A stretch of DNA of 64,000 bases from Azoarcus sp. L1K30 (lineage in GTDB: Bacteria > Pseudomonadota > Gammaproteobacteria > Burkholderiales > Rhodocyclaceae): contig NZ_JAGRRD010000001.1 of NCBI RefSeq assembly GCF_018122735.1, positions 1,702,081-1,766,080 of the forward strand, given 5' to 3'. The notes below the pieces were generated by a model. That model saw only the letters and a program-made list of their open reading frames with translations, was not told where the DNA came from and did no database searches. Positions 17,844 through 26,914 of this stretch are shown one piece after another. Positions within the stretch are counted from its first letter, which is position 1; each line of letters begins with the position of its first letter. The translations under genes and the position numbers were made by a program.

Positions 17844-18080
17844 ATGAGTGAAGCCATTTACCTCCAGCTCAATCAGATCTTCCGTGATGTGCTGGACAAC
17901 GATGATATCAACCTCACTGCGGACACCACCGCTGCTGACGTGCAGGGCTGGGATAGTCTGGCCCACATCAATCTGATGCTGGCGGTCGAGCGGCACTTCA
18001 AGGTGCGCTTCGCGACGACGGAGATCGGCAGTTTGTCGAATGTTGCCGAACTGGTCTCGCTGCTCGAAGCTCAGATCTGA
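17844..18080 (+). CDS. acyl carrier protein
   Basis: 78-aa acyl/peptidyl carrier protein. GWDSLAHINLM carries the DSL motif, with Ser38 as the 4'-phosphopantetheine attachment site; the four-helix pattern and acidic character fit. It is a dedicated carrier, not the housekeeping AcpP, because it is the first gene of the operon with an FkbH-like loading enzyme 10 bases downstream and a MaoC/SDR fusion after that. The start at 17844 (MSEAIYLQLNQIF) is chosen from family length. It probably holds the acyl unit destined for the surface glycan. Confidence 0.9.
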   Translation: MSEAIYLQLNQIFRDVLDNDDINLTADTTAADVQGWDSLAHINLMLAVERHFKVRFATTEIGSLSNVAELVSLLEAQI

Positions 18081-18090
18081 TTGACGCCGG

Positions 18091-19968
18091 ATGCCTAACC
18101 TCGCTTCGTTACCCTGGCTGCCTCAAGCGCCCGAAGATTTCCGTGCCAGATGCAGAAACATGGGCAATGGCGACGATGCGCGCCAGCTTTCTACGCATGC
18201 GCTGGATCTGACTCAATTGGGTCAGTTGGCCCGCTCGATGCGGCGCCTGACCTCGCTCGCGCCGTTGACACCCTTCAAACTGGCCATATTGGGCAGCGCG
18301 ACCGTCGATTTTCTGATCGAACCCCTCGTTGCAAGCGGGGCGCGCTATGGTTTGGCCCTTGAAGTGTTCGGTTCGCCCTTCGGTCAGGTGATGCAGCAGG
18401 CGCTGGACCCTCACTCTGACGTCATGCGCTTCGACGCGAATGCGGTGCTACTGTATCTGGATTACCGTTTCTTCAAGCCCCCACAGGAAATCGGCAATCC
18501 ATCCTCCCTGCAGGCTGCCGTTGACGAGGCGATCGAACAAACCAATTCATTGCGGCAGTCTTTACGGCAGTCGGGGGCCACGGTCATTGTGACCACCATG
18601 CCTCCGCCCCCCTTGCCGCTGTTCGGCCATCTGGATGCCCGTGTAGCCGGCACAGGACGTGCGTTTGCTGAGTCATACAATACAGCCCTTATCAGGTCCC
18701 TGTCGCATACATCCGACATCCTCCTTGATGCGGCAGCCCTTGCGGCGACGGTCGGCCTTGCGACGTGGCATGATGCCCCGCAGTGGCTCGTGGCGAAGAT
18801 CCCCTTCAGCATGGATTGCGTTCCCCTGTTTGCAGACCATGTCAGCCGTATCGTGGCCAGCATGATGGGTAAGGCACGCAAGTGCCTCGTACTGGATCTG
18901 GACAATACGTTGTGGGGCGGCGTCATCGGCGATGACGGTCTCGAAGGCATCGAGATCGGCAATGGATCAGCCACCGGCGAGGCACACCTTGAATTGCAGC
19001 GAGCCGCCCTTGCCTTGCGCCAGCGTGGCATTGTGCTTGCGGTCAGTTCAAAAAATAACGACGACGTTGCCCGCAAGCCATTTCGCGAACATCCGGACAT
19101 GCTGCTTCGAGAGGAGCACATTGCCGTCTTTCAGGCCAACTGGCAGGACAAGGCAACAAATCTGGTTGCAATTGCAAAGTCGTTGAATATCGGTGTCGAT
19201 GCGCTCGTATTCCTTGACGACAATCCGGCCGAACGCGCACTGGTGCGTCAGGCCTTACCCCAAGTTGCCGTTTGTGAGCTCCCCAAGGACCCCGCGCTCT
19301 ATCCCGAAGTGTTGATGCAGGCCGGCTATTTCGAAGCGCTCGCATTTTCGGAAGAGGATCGTCTGCGTGCCGGGCAATATCAGTCGAATGGGGCCCGGGC
19401 TGCACTCGAACAGGCCGCAGCGGATCTTTCGACCTATTTGCACTCTCTGCAAATGGTCATCGCCTTCTCGCCATTTGATGTGATCGGGCAGGCACGTATT
19501 GCGCAATTGATAAACAAATCGAATCAGTTCAATCTGACAACCCGTCGGTATTCCGAGACCGATATCGAGTCCATCCGCAACGATCCTGCGCTCTTTACAC
19601 TGCAGGCCAGATTGACTGACAGGTTTGGCGACAATGGCATGATCAGTGTTGTGATCTGCCGTCCCGAAGGCCAACACTGGTCAATCGACACATGGCTGAT
19701 GAGTTGTCGCGTACTGAAGCGTCATGTCGAACTTGCCGTCCTCGACCAGATCATGGCCGCTGCCAGCGAGAAGGAGGTCCGAGAGGTGCGAGGCCGCTAT
19801 TTACCGACCGAGAAGAACGATCTCGTTCGCAATCATTATGAAGAATTGGGATTCACACAGATCTGTGCACACGAGGACGGCACCACGGAATGGCGGATGA
19901 ACGTCGCGGGATATCAAGCGCACGACCTCCCCATGGTCATCAAGACCTCGCTCCGCAAAGCGCCCTAG
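18091..19968 (+). CDS. FkbH-like HAD-superfamily protein (acyl/glyceryl-ACP loading)
   Basis: 625-aa protein with the full FkbH layout: an N-terminal SGNH/helper-like domain (60-250), a HAD phosphatase domain starting CLVLDLDNTLWGGVIGDDG (nucleophile D269, D271) with a later LVFLDDNPAERALVR motif, and a C-terminal GNAT-like domain (about 430-610; ARIAQLINKSNQFNLTTRR). Characterised FkbH proteins take 1,3-bisphosphoglycerate, remove phosphate and load a D-glyceryl unit onto an acyl carrier protein. The carrier gene is immediately upstream. Here the context is glycan modification, not polyketide synthesis, as no ketosynthase is present. Confidence 0.87.
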   Translation: MPNLASLPWLPQAPEDFRARCRNMGNGDDARQLSTHALDLTQLGQLARSMRRLTSLAPLTPFKLAILGSATVDFLIEPLVASGARYGLALEVFGSPFGQVMQQALDPHSDVMRFDANAVLLYLDYRFFKPPQEIGNPSSLQAAVDEAIEQTNSLRQSLRQSGATVIVTTMPPPPLPLFGHLDARVAGTGRAFAESYNTALIRSLSHTSDILLDAAALAATVGLATWHDAPQWLVAKIPFSMDCVPLFADHVSRIVASMMGKARKCLVLDLDNTLWGGVIGDDGLEGIEIGNGSATGEAHLELQRAALALRQRGIVLAVSSKNNDDVARKPFREHPDMLLREEHIAVFQANWQDKATNLVAIAKSLNIGVDALVFLDDNPAERALVRQALPQVAVCELPKDPALYPEVLMQAGYFEALAFSEEDRLRAGQYQSNGARAALEQAAADLSTYLHSLQMVIAFSPFDVIGQARIAQLINKSNQFNLTTRRYSETDIESIRNDPALFTLQARLTDRFGDNGMISVVICRPEGQHWSIDTWLMSCRVLKRHVELAVLDQIMAAASEKEVREVRGRYLPTEKNDLVRNHYEELGFTQICAHEDGTTEWRMNVAGYQAHDLPMVIKTSLRKAP

Positions 19969-19970
19969 CA

Positions 19971-21365
19971 GTGAATGTGAACGCACTCGACCGTCGTCGC
20001 TTCTGCCACACCGATCAGATCGAGTTCGCCCGCTTTTCGGGAGACCGCAATCCAATTCATCTCGACCCGGTCATTGCTCGGCGCACCATTGCCGGACAGT
20101 GCATTGTGCACGGCGCGCACAGCGTCCTGTGGGTACTGAATTCCCTGGCCCGAGTGTCGGTCGTAGCGGGAAGACTTCGCGCGCGCTTTCTCAAGCCTAT
20201 TTTCCTGGACGAAGAGATTTCTTGTGTATGGAATTCACAGGCCGGGAAGGTGCATCTGAGCGTGGACGGCATCACACTTGTCGATATCACGTTCTCCACC
20301 GCGCAACTCCCCACCAGGTCCGCCCTTACCCTTCCACCTCTGCCTGGTCGCGACACGCCCGCCGAACGCTCATTCGCGGAGTGTGCGACGCTTACTTCTC
20401 AAGCATTCGATCTACACGGCGATACGCATCTCGCTGCTGCTCTGTTTCCCGATGCCGTCCGCCTCTACGGCCAGCAAACTGTCAACGAGATCGCCGCCCT
20501 GTCGTACATCGTGGGCATGGAGGTGCCTGGAATGCACTCCTTGCTTTCGGGATTACGCTTTAGCCTCCGCGAGACAAGTGGCAGCTCAGTTTATTCCGTC
20601 ACCGAAAGTGACGAACGATTCAAGCAACTGCGCCTCGCAGTAGCGGGGCATTTTCTTGATGCCGAGGTCGAAGCATTTCACCGCCCACTGCCCACGCGAA
20701 TGCCCTCGTTGTTCGGATTGCGCTCCCGAGTCCACCCCGGGGAACATGCGGATGCTCACGCTCTTGTCATCGGAGGGTCGCGTGGATTGGGCGAGATTGT
20801 AGCCAAACTCATCGCTGCAGGTGGCGGGCGCGTCATCATCACCTACAGTACGGGCGCCGAAGATGCAGAAAGGGTGGTGGACGAGATCCGGAATGCCGGC
20901 GGTCAGTGTCAGGCCATTCAGTTGACGCTAGGCGCGTACGCCGCAATGCCCACCAACCTGCCGCTGATCAACCAGCTTTACTACTTTGCAACACCGAAAA
21001 TCTTCGGCAGGCGTACAACTCCCTTCAATGAGGATCTATACCGGAACTTTCGATCCGTCTATGTAGCCGGTTTCGAGACCGTCTGCACGTGGCTCATCGG
21101 GCGCGGCAATCGCTGCTCCGCCCTCTTTCCGTCGAGCATCGTCGTCGAGGATCCGATTCCTGAACTGGCCGAATACGCCAAGGCCAAGGCTGATGGAGAG
21201 GCACTGTGCCAACGCCTGAATGAAAACCACCAAATAGACATACTTACGCCTCGTCTGCCTCGCACAGTCACGGACCAGACACAATCCCTGCTGCACACTG
21301 CAGGCGAATGCCCCGCCGACGTGATCGCTCCGTTCGTACGCCGGATGACTGAACTCATCAAGTGA
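19971..21365 (+). CDS. bifunctional MaoC-like dehydratase / short-chain dehydrogenase fusion
   Basis: 464-aa two-domain protein. Residues 1-120 are a MaoC/R-hydratase hot-dog domain with the catalytic signature FARFSGDRNPIHLD (D25, H30). After a 130-residue linker comes an SDR domain: ALVIGGSRGLGEIVAKL (cofactor glycine motif), Ser388/389 and Y402-x3-K406 (EYAKAK). Expected activities are enoyl-thioester hydration/dehydration and NAD(P)H-dependent 3-keto reduction or hydroxyl oxidation, presumably on the acyl group carried by the upstream ACP. Translation most likely begins at a GTG at 19971, two bases after the fkbH-like stop. The middle segment has no recognised motif. Confidence 0.82.
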   Translation: MNVNALDRRRFCHTDQIEFARFSGDRNPIHLDPVIARRTIAGQCIVHGAHSVLWVLNSLARVSVVAGRLRARFLKPIFLDEEISCVWNSQAGKVHLSVDGITLVDITFSTAQLPTRSALTLPPLPGRDTPAERSFAECATLTSQAFDLHGDTHLAAALFPDAVRLYGQQTVNEIAALSYIVGMEVPGMHSLLSGLRFSLRETSGSSVYSVTESDERFKQLRLAVAGHFLDAEVEAFHRPLPTRMPSLFGLRSRVHPGEHADAHALVIGGSRGLGEIVAKLIAAGGGRVIITYSTGAEDAERVVDEIRNAGGQCQAIQLTLGAYAAMPTNLPLINQLYYFATPKIFGRRTTPFNEDLYRNFRSVYVAGFETVCTWLIGRGNRCSALFPSSIVVEDPIPELAEYAKAKADGEALCQRLNENHQIDILTPRLPRTVTDQTQSLLHTAGECPADVIAPFVRRMTELIK

Positions 21366-21398
21366 CATCACCTATCGCCCCCAACAGGCACGGCGCGC

Positions 21399-22829
21399 AT
21401 GCTCTTCAACGACTATTACTTCATCTTCTGGTTCCTGCCCCTGACCCTGCTGCTCTACCACACGGCGCTGGCCACACGCCGGACTACGGCTGCGAAATGG
21501 GTGTTGCTTGGATCTTCCCTCCTTTTCTACAGCCTGTGGAAGCTCGCATTTCTACCGCAATTTCTCCTTTCCATTCTCTGCAATCACTTAATAGGGACGC
21601 GGTTTCAATCACGAACGGATGTCAGCGCCTCCCGCCGTACCAACCGTGAAAAGGCACTTCTGTGGCTTGGCATGGGCGCAAATCTGGCCCTTCTCTTCTA
21701 CTACAAATACCTGACTTTTTTCGCCAGTCAATCGAACCTGCTGCTCGGTACCGATTTTGTTCTGGCAAAGATCGTCATGCCTTTGGGTATCAGCTTCTTT
21801 ACATTCATGCAGATGTCCTATCTTTTTGAATGTTATCAAGGCCGGGTAAAATCGAGAACGACCCTTCTTGACTACGCTCAATTCATCACATTTTTCCCGC
21901 ATCTGATCGCAGGACCGATCATTCTCCACAAGGAGCTCATACCGCAGTTCAATGACCATACCCGAATGCGGACCATACCGTTAAACATGGCGGTGGGTCT
22001 ATTCTTGTTCGCACTTGGTCTGTTCAAGAAAGTCGTCATTGCAGACAGCCTGGCTGAGAATGCGACACTACCATTCGACCGAGCCGCCTACGACGGGGTA
22101 AGGGTCTGGATTGGCGTGCTGAGCTACACGCTACAGTTGTATTTTGACTTCTCCGGCTACATGGACATGGCAATGGGTATCGCCCGCATGTTCAACTTCG
22201 ACCTCCCGGTCAACTTCGAAAGTCCGCTACGCGCCACCAATATCAGTGCCTTCTGGCGGCGGTGGCATATCACCATGACCCGCTTTTTCATGAACTACGT
22301 TTTCATGCCGCTCGCCATGCGCGCAGCGCGTCGGCATGCGGACATTCCCCCAGGCCGGCAGCGACGCTTTATTGAGGCAACGGCCATGCCAATCCTAGCA
22401 ACATTCATTCTGGCCGGTATTTGGCACGGAGCGGGCTGGAACTTCATCGTTTTTGGCCTCTGGCATGGCTGCGGACTTGTGATTCATCGCCTGTGGGAAA
22501 TGTCCGGACGCAAGATGCCCACTGTCCCGGCATGGATGCTGACATTCCTTTTCGTGACCGTTGGGTTCATCTTCTTTAGATCGCCAGATCTGGAGGTTGC
22601 GGGCAAGGTGCTCAGTGGGATGCTCACCCTGAACGGCGACCCCGCCGAATGGAGGCGCCTCCCCTTGATCGGCGTGGCCATTGCCATTGCACTTCTGCCA
22701 AGAAACAGCCAAACCTTGGCAAGCGCATTCCAGCCAACATGGCGCACCTTCGGGTGGACAATGTCAGCCATCATGGCATCGCTCGCCCTGATAAACCGTC
22801 AAACAGCATTTCTGTACTGGCAATTCTGA
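21399..22829 (+). CDS. MBOAT family O-acyltransferase (DltB/AlgI-like)
   Basis: 476-aa polytopic membrane-bound O-acyltransferase. MLFNDYYFIFWFLPLTLLLY is the usual AlgI-type N-terminus. AFWRRWHITMTRF (H290) and LAGIWHGAGWNFIVFGLWHG (H343) hold the two conserved histidines, H343 being the catalytic one. These proteins move an acyl group from a cytoplasmic thioester donor across the membrane to a periplasmic acceptor, as in D-alanylation or alginate acetylation. The next gene encodes the SGNH partner 1 base downstream. Here the donor could be the operon's own acyl-ACP. Confidence 0.92.
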   Translation: MLFNDYYFIFWFLPLTLLLYHTALATRRTTAAKWVLLGSSLLFYSLWKLAFLPQFLLSILCNHLIGTRFQSRTDVSASRRTNREKALLWLGMGANLALLFYYKYLTFFASQSNLLLGTDFVLAKIVMPLGISFFTFMQMSYLFECYQGRVKSRTTLLDYAQFITFFPHLIAGPIILHKELIPQFNDHTRMRTIPLNMAVGLFLFALGLFKKVVIADSLAENATLPFDRAAYDGVRVWIGVLSYTLQLYFDFSGYMDMAMGIARMFNFDLPVNFESPLRATNISAFWRRWHITMTRFFMNYVFMPLAMRAARRHADIPPGRQRRFIEATAMPILATFILAGIWHGAGWNFIVFGLWHGCGLVIHRLWEMSGRKMPTVPAWMLTFLFVTVGFIFFRSPDLEVAGKVLSGMLTLNGDPAEWRRLPLIGVAIAIALLPRNSQTLASAFQPTWRTFGWTMSAIMASLALINRQTAFLYWQF

Positions 22830-22830
22830 T

Positions 22831-24192
22831 ATGACAGAAAAAGGCAGACTCTCACTCTGGGTCTGGGGCGTATTGGCCTCGACCCTGGTGTTCCTTCTCC
22901 TCAATTTTGCCGTGTGGTTCTTCAATCTGAATCTGCTTTTCATGCCCTATCCGAACTGCGGCGATCTGGCGCGAATGGCATTGGCACCGGAAATCAGTCA
23001 ATGTCGCGAGGAAGAGCGCAATCTTTCCAAGCAGCTTCAGAACCCGACACTCGACAGATCATCGACTTTTCCCATTCTGACTTTTGGTGACTCGATATCG
23101 CGAGGACGCGGTGGCGGTGAGAACAATTACTGGCAAGACTTCGTGGCAACCCGATCAGGACTCGACATCGCATGGGTCTCCGAAATCGATGAGAACAACT
23201 ACACTCAAGACATCGTTCGCTTGCGCAATAGTGGTTATCTGCAAAGTCACAAGGTGCGCTATCTGATAGTCCAGGCGGCCGAGCGTACGGCCGTGAACCG
23301 CTTTACGAAGAACGTGAACTGGCACGAGACCATGCCACTCGATCGACTCGAAGCAAGACTTTCAGAGCAGTCCGCTCAACTATTTCTCGGTCACCAGTAC
23401 ATCGAGGAATGGGAAGCCCAAAGCGTTGTGCGGCAGGCACCATTTTCCGCACTGACCGCAAAAGCAATGCTGACGCAACTGATAACCATGCACTCTGCGC
23501 GCCTCGCCCTCGCCCTTGACAACACTTACAGGTGGGTCGCCAAGTATTACATGTCGCCGCAGGAGGCAAGTGAAGCCGAACCTGTCACCAACGCCATCGC
23601 ATCCATCTTTTCCACCGACGAAGCGGTTTCCGACCTTCCTCGAGCTGCACGCATGAGTTTTCTGGCGGACGGCATACGGAACCAGATGCCAGCCGCCATC
23701 AACAACAACTACAAATGGCTGCAGCGCAAGATCAGCAACCTTATCGGTGCAGACAAATACACGGAAGCCGCGCAACGCTGGAAACTCCGTCACCCCCTAT
23801 TCAGCGCCGAATATGGCGACACACTGATGTTTCATCTCGGGGACTACAAGGCCAACCGAAAAAACAGAGATGACTCCGGAATCATTGAGATGCATGAAAA
23901 TTTGAACCGTCTATCGGATTTTCTCGCACGTGACGGCATCCGACTCTTCTTCATGCCGACTCCCAACAAGTTGACGATCTACCAGGACTATCTGGAGGAA
24001 CCCATTGAGACGAGGAGCACATTCTTCCCTCGTCTCCGAAGCATGGAAGGCAAGCGATACACGTTCATTGATACCGAACAGGTGTTTTCAGAACTAGTGA
24101 AAATAGGCGAAAGGGATCTCTTTTTCATTGACGACACACACTGGTCCAACAAAACTTTGCCGCGGATCGCGGAGCTATTCCAATTTCCTTAG
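22831..24192 (+). CDS. SGNH-hydrolase-like membrane-anchored acyltransferase partner (DltD/AlgJ-like)
   Basis: 453-aa protein with one N-terminal membrane helix (about 9-31) and a large extracytoplasmic domain. ILTFGDSISRG supplies the SGNH nucleophile (S88) and the C-terminal FFIDDTHWSN the Asp-x-x-His pair (D434, H437), so the catalytic triad looks intact. Such proteins (AlgJ/AlgX, DltD) relay an acyl group received through the MBOAT protein to the polysaccharide in the periplasm. It lies directly after the MBOAT gene. It is longer than AlgJ; the middle region (about 180-330) shows no recognised domain. Confidence 0.83.
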   Translation: MTEKGRLSLWVWGVLASTLVFLLLNFAVWFFNLNLLFMPYPNCGDLARMALAPEISQCREEERNLSKQLQNPTLDRSSTFPILTFGDSISRGRGGGENNYWQDFVATRSGLDIAWVSEIDENNYTQDIVRLRNSGYLQSHKVRYLIVQAAERTAVNRFTKNVNWHETMPLDRLEARLSEQSAQLFLGHQYIEEWEAQSVVRQAPFSALTAKAMLTQLITMHSARLALALDNTYRWVAKYYMSPQEASEAEPVTNAIASIFSTDEAVSDLPRAARMSFLADGIRNQMPAAINNNYKWLQRKISNLIGADKYTEAAQRWKLRHPLFSAEYGDTLMFHLGDYKANRKNRDDSGIIEMHENLNRLSDFLARDGIRLFFMPTPNKLTIYQDYLEEPIETRSTFFPRLRSMEGKRYTFIDTEQVFSELVKIGERDLFFIDDTHWSNKTLPRIAELFQFP

Positions 24193-24283
24193 CGCGACAT
24201 CACCGGGCAGATCGCTCAAATACCGTTTATCTGAAATAAGTCGCAAATCATAAACCATTTCCCAAGACCCCGGAATCAGGAAA

Positions 24284-25342
24284 ATGCTCGGGTACTACCG
24301 ATTAACGGCGGCGATTGGCGTGCTAATAGCACACGCCAACCTTGGATCGGACAGCATGTCACGTGCGATGGTGGGGGCATTCTTCATCCTCAGCGGCTAC
24401 CTCATGGCGATGACGCTCTCAGGAAACTACAGCGGAAACCCGCTACCCTTCTACTGGAACCGTTTTCTGCGAATCTATCCAATGCACACAATAGTGGCCT
24501 TGGCTATTTTCGTCCTGACCCCATCCTTTGCCCGTGAGGTATTGGGATCAGGCCCCACCGAGGATTACGTTACTGCACTCTTTGGGTCCCTCACGCTAAT
24601 GTTCGGATATCAGCCGCTAATCGGCCCAGCGTGGACACTACCGTACGAACTATCCTTCTATCTCATCGCGCCAATCTTTCTTCCACTTCGATGGAGATCC
24701 ATGCCCATCGGCTTGCTCATTCTGGTGACAGCCTCCACGGCATGGCTCTATGTGCATGCCGCACTACCCTTCATGCTGAGGCCTTTTGCGATCGGGTACA
24801 CTCACCCCGTCACCATTCCGACTTCCATGCTCATGTTCGCCTTCGGAGCCATATTGCATGAATTGCGTAATCACATTGGCCACACTCGCGCCGATGGAGC
24901 TCTTGAATGGACTGGTATTTTGCTCCTTCTGGGATTAATCATCCTGGGTTCTCGCTACATCAATCCGGACATGAAAGAACTCGACGCAAATTTCGGCAAC
25001 ACTTTTCAGATTGTCACGTATCTTTCAGCAGCACTCATGCTGTTGGGCTGGCGACGCTCCGAATCGCCGACATCGAAGCTCGCAGGCGACCTGACCAACC
25101 CGACATACTTGGTACATTGGCCCCTCCTTCACGCAGGAATTTTCAATCTGACGATTCTTCGCCAGACAACCGACTGGTTTGGAAAGCTCTTCCCACTCGG
25201 TCACCTTGTGGCAATTTCGACAATCGTTCTATCCCTTACGCTTCTCCTCTCCTACGTACTGTTACGCTTCGACGCTCGCTTTATCCAGATATGCAGATCT
25301 CGAGAAAGAAACTCCATACGCCGACGCATCGCTCTCAGCTAA
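24284..25342 (+). CDS. acyltransferase 3 family protein (OafA/YrhL-like)
   Basis: 352-aa membrane protein with about ten helices. YYRLTAAIGVLIAHANLGSD contains the conserved catalytic His region and FYWNRFLRIYPMHTIVA the R-x-x-R-I-x-P motif of acyltransferase 3 enzymes, which add O-acetyl or other acyl groups to surface sugars. There is no C-terminal SGNH domain. A 91-base AT-rich gap separates it from the SGNH gene, so it may have its own promoter. AGGA stands close upstream of the ATG. It converges with the GT2 gene; the 123 bases between them hold nothing recognisable. Confidence 0.88.
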   Translation: MLGYYRLTAAIGVLIAHANLGSDSMSRAMVGAFFILSGYLMAMTLSGNYSGNPLPFYWNRFLRIYPMHTIVALAIFVLTPSFAREVLGSGPTEDYVTALFGSLTLMFGYQPLIGPAWTLPYELSFYLIAPIFLPLRWRSMPIGLLILVTASTAWLYVHAALPFMLRPFAIGYTHPVTIPTSMLMFAFGAILHELRNHIGHTRADGALEWTGILLLLGLIILGSRYINPDMKELDANFGNTFQIVTYLSAALMLLGWRRSESPTSKLAGDLTNPTYLVHWPLLHAGIFNLTILRQTTDWFGKLFPLGHLVAISTIVLSLTLLLSYVLLRFDARFIQICRSRERNSIRRRIALS

Positions 25343-25465
25343 TCCGAACCCTCTGCGCGATGCTGCCGCCCCCTGGCTCTTGGACTTAGCATCGAAAGGC
25401 CTCATGTTACTCCTCGGACCGCACGAAATCATTCACTAATCATCAAACAACCGACACTTCGCGAG

Positions 25466-26527
25466 TCAACTCCTGTCTTTCAACTTCCAGAAAAAAAACA
25501 GTTGCCTGATCGCACTTCTAAGATAACCCGGTTCATAAAACCATGGGGTAACGAAATAGCCAAGCCTATGAGCGGGTTCTGCAGAAACGCTTTCGAAGAT
25601 CTTCCTGCGCTTTCGAAGAAGATGACTCCAGTTTCCGAACCCGTCTCGATATATTCGTAAGGTCAATCCCAATTTTCCACGCATCACGTGCCGCAAAACA
25701 ATTCCGGCATGAAGCAGGAGGACCCAGTGCAGATTCCGGACCAGCAGAGCCACAGGGAAGGACTTTATCAATGTCCAAATTGAGTTTCTAATTCCATGAT
25801 AATAGACAAAATCGCTAAACCCCCCTCCACTACTCGCTTGACCTTGATGATAGGCAACAATTTCATCGGTGTAGGCTGCAACATATCCCATTAACCTTGC
25901 ACGAATGCACAGATCGGTGTCCTCCGCGTAACAGAAATAGTCCGGATCAAAGACATAACCGTGCACACGTCGCATGGCCTCCAACATTCTTCTGGAAAGA
26001 AGTGCGCACCCACCCGTCGGACCGAGAAAGATCTCTTCATCGTGCTTGCGATTGGACGCCAGAAGTGTCTTGTAGAGTGCAATACCATGTGACTCAACAA
26101 TACCCGTAAGGGTTACGCTTCCATCATCGGCGACCAGAAGCCGATTCACTTTTCCGCCAGTCAGATCGGCCTCACTGGACATTGCTTTCCAGGTCAGTTC
26201 ACGCAAGCCGTCTCGCGCCAGAATTGCATCACTATTCAGCAATAGAACATGACTGCATTGCGCGTCGCAGAGCGCCTCTTCAATCAGAAAATTTGATCCC
26301 GCTGCAAATCCAAGATTTGACTCTGACCTCAACAAACGACAAACCGATTCAGGACGAAAGGCACGTTGTAGAAACTCATAGTCAGCACTTTCGGAGCCGT
26401 TATCCAGCACCAGGACACGCTCAACGCCGCTCTCTAATAGCGAGTTCACGCAACGCACCGTGAGCGCTGCGGTATTGAAATTAATGACGATTGCGGTTAT
26501 ACAGCATGTCGTCTTCGTATCTGTCAT
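25466..26527 (-). CDS. GT2 glycosyltransferase (rhamnosyltransferase-like)
   Basis: 353-aa family 2 glycosyltransferase. ITAIVINFNTAALTVRCVNS is the N-terminal nucleotide-binding strand, VLLLNSDAIL the DxD-equivalent (NSD), GGCALLSRRMLEA the acceptor loop and FCYAEDTDLCIRARLMGY the ED-x-D catalytic base region, as in rhamnosyltransferases of O-antigen assembly. Two hydrophobic stretches after residue 245 suggest membrane association. ATG 26527 is preferred to 26548 from the family N-terminus. It stands alone, converging with the acyltransferase 3 gene and divergent from the TMTC-like gene. Confidence 0.86.
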   Translation of the reverse strand: MTDTKTTCCITAIVINFNTAALTVRCVNSLLESGVERVLVLDNGSESADYEFLQRAFRPESVCRLLRSESNLGFAAGSNFLIEEALCDAQCSHVLLLNSDAILARDGLRELTWKAMSSEADLTGGKVNRLLVADDGSVTLTGIVESHGIALYKTLLASNRKHDEEIFLGPTGGCALLSRRMLEAMRRVHGYVFDPDYFCYAEDTDLCIRARLMGYVAAYTDEIVAYHQGQASSGGGFSDFVYYHGIRNSIWTLIKSFPVALLVRNLHWVLLLHAGIVLRHVMRGKLGLTLRIYRDGFGNWSHLLRKRRKIFESVSAEPAHRLGYFVTPWFYEPGYLRSAIRQLFFFWKLKDRS

Positions 26528-26914
26528 TGCCGCAATATCCCTGTACATTGAAGCGGGACATGGATCAAGCCCTGAAGTCCAAGTGTGGTCGAGGATGTGC
26601 GGGTGACCATGGTGTTGCACCTTATCGAGCGTGCAGGTACGGTGCTTTCTGCTTGAGACTCACGCGAAGACGTTTCGTATCCCCGCTCTTCCAGGCATCG
26701 AAAGGCCCAAGCTGCTTACACCCCCCGCTGCTGCAAAGCTCAACCGACGCCTGACTATTCTACCGATGAATGAGGGTCTACAATCACGGCTTCAGCATTG
26801 TTATGCATCACGACATGCATTCGAGGATGCGTCGCGACAACACCCTGCAAGTCATGCATTTTCGCCTCCCGAGCCAAGAATCTTACTACCCGGAAAGAGT
26901 TCGACGCCTCAATC
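26528..26914. other. 387-base divergent intergenic region with ATGCAT repeats
   Basis: Separates the leftward GT2 gene from the rightward TMTC-like gene. No gene is evident. A TACAAT hexamer at 26779-26784 is a possible -10 for the rightward gene without a good -35. ATGCAT occurs at 26803-26808, 26815-26820 and 26854-26859, with ATGCGT at 26827-26832. The rest shows nothing I can name. Confidence 0.45.
26803..26859. repeat. array of ATGCAT palindromes at 12-base spacing
   Basis: Three elements start exactly 12 bases apart (ATGCAT, ATGCAT, ATGCGT), and a fourth ATGCAT starts 27 bases after the third. ATGCAT is self-complementary. The spacing, close to one helical turn, and the position 55-110 bases upstream of the TMTC-like start suggest a regulator-binding array, but chance cannot be excluded. 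Confidence 0.3.

Noticed and set aside
17601-17996. Leftward 131-codon open frame
   Set aside because: Antisense to the acyl carrier protein gene and intergenic DNA, with no recognisable motif.
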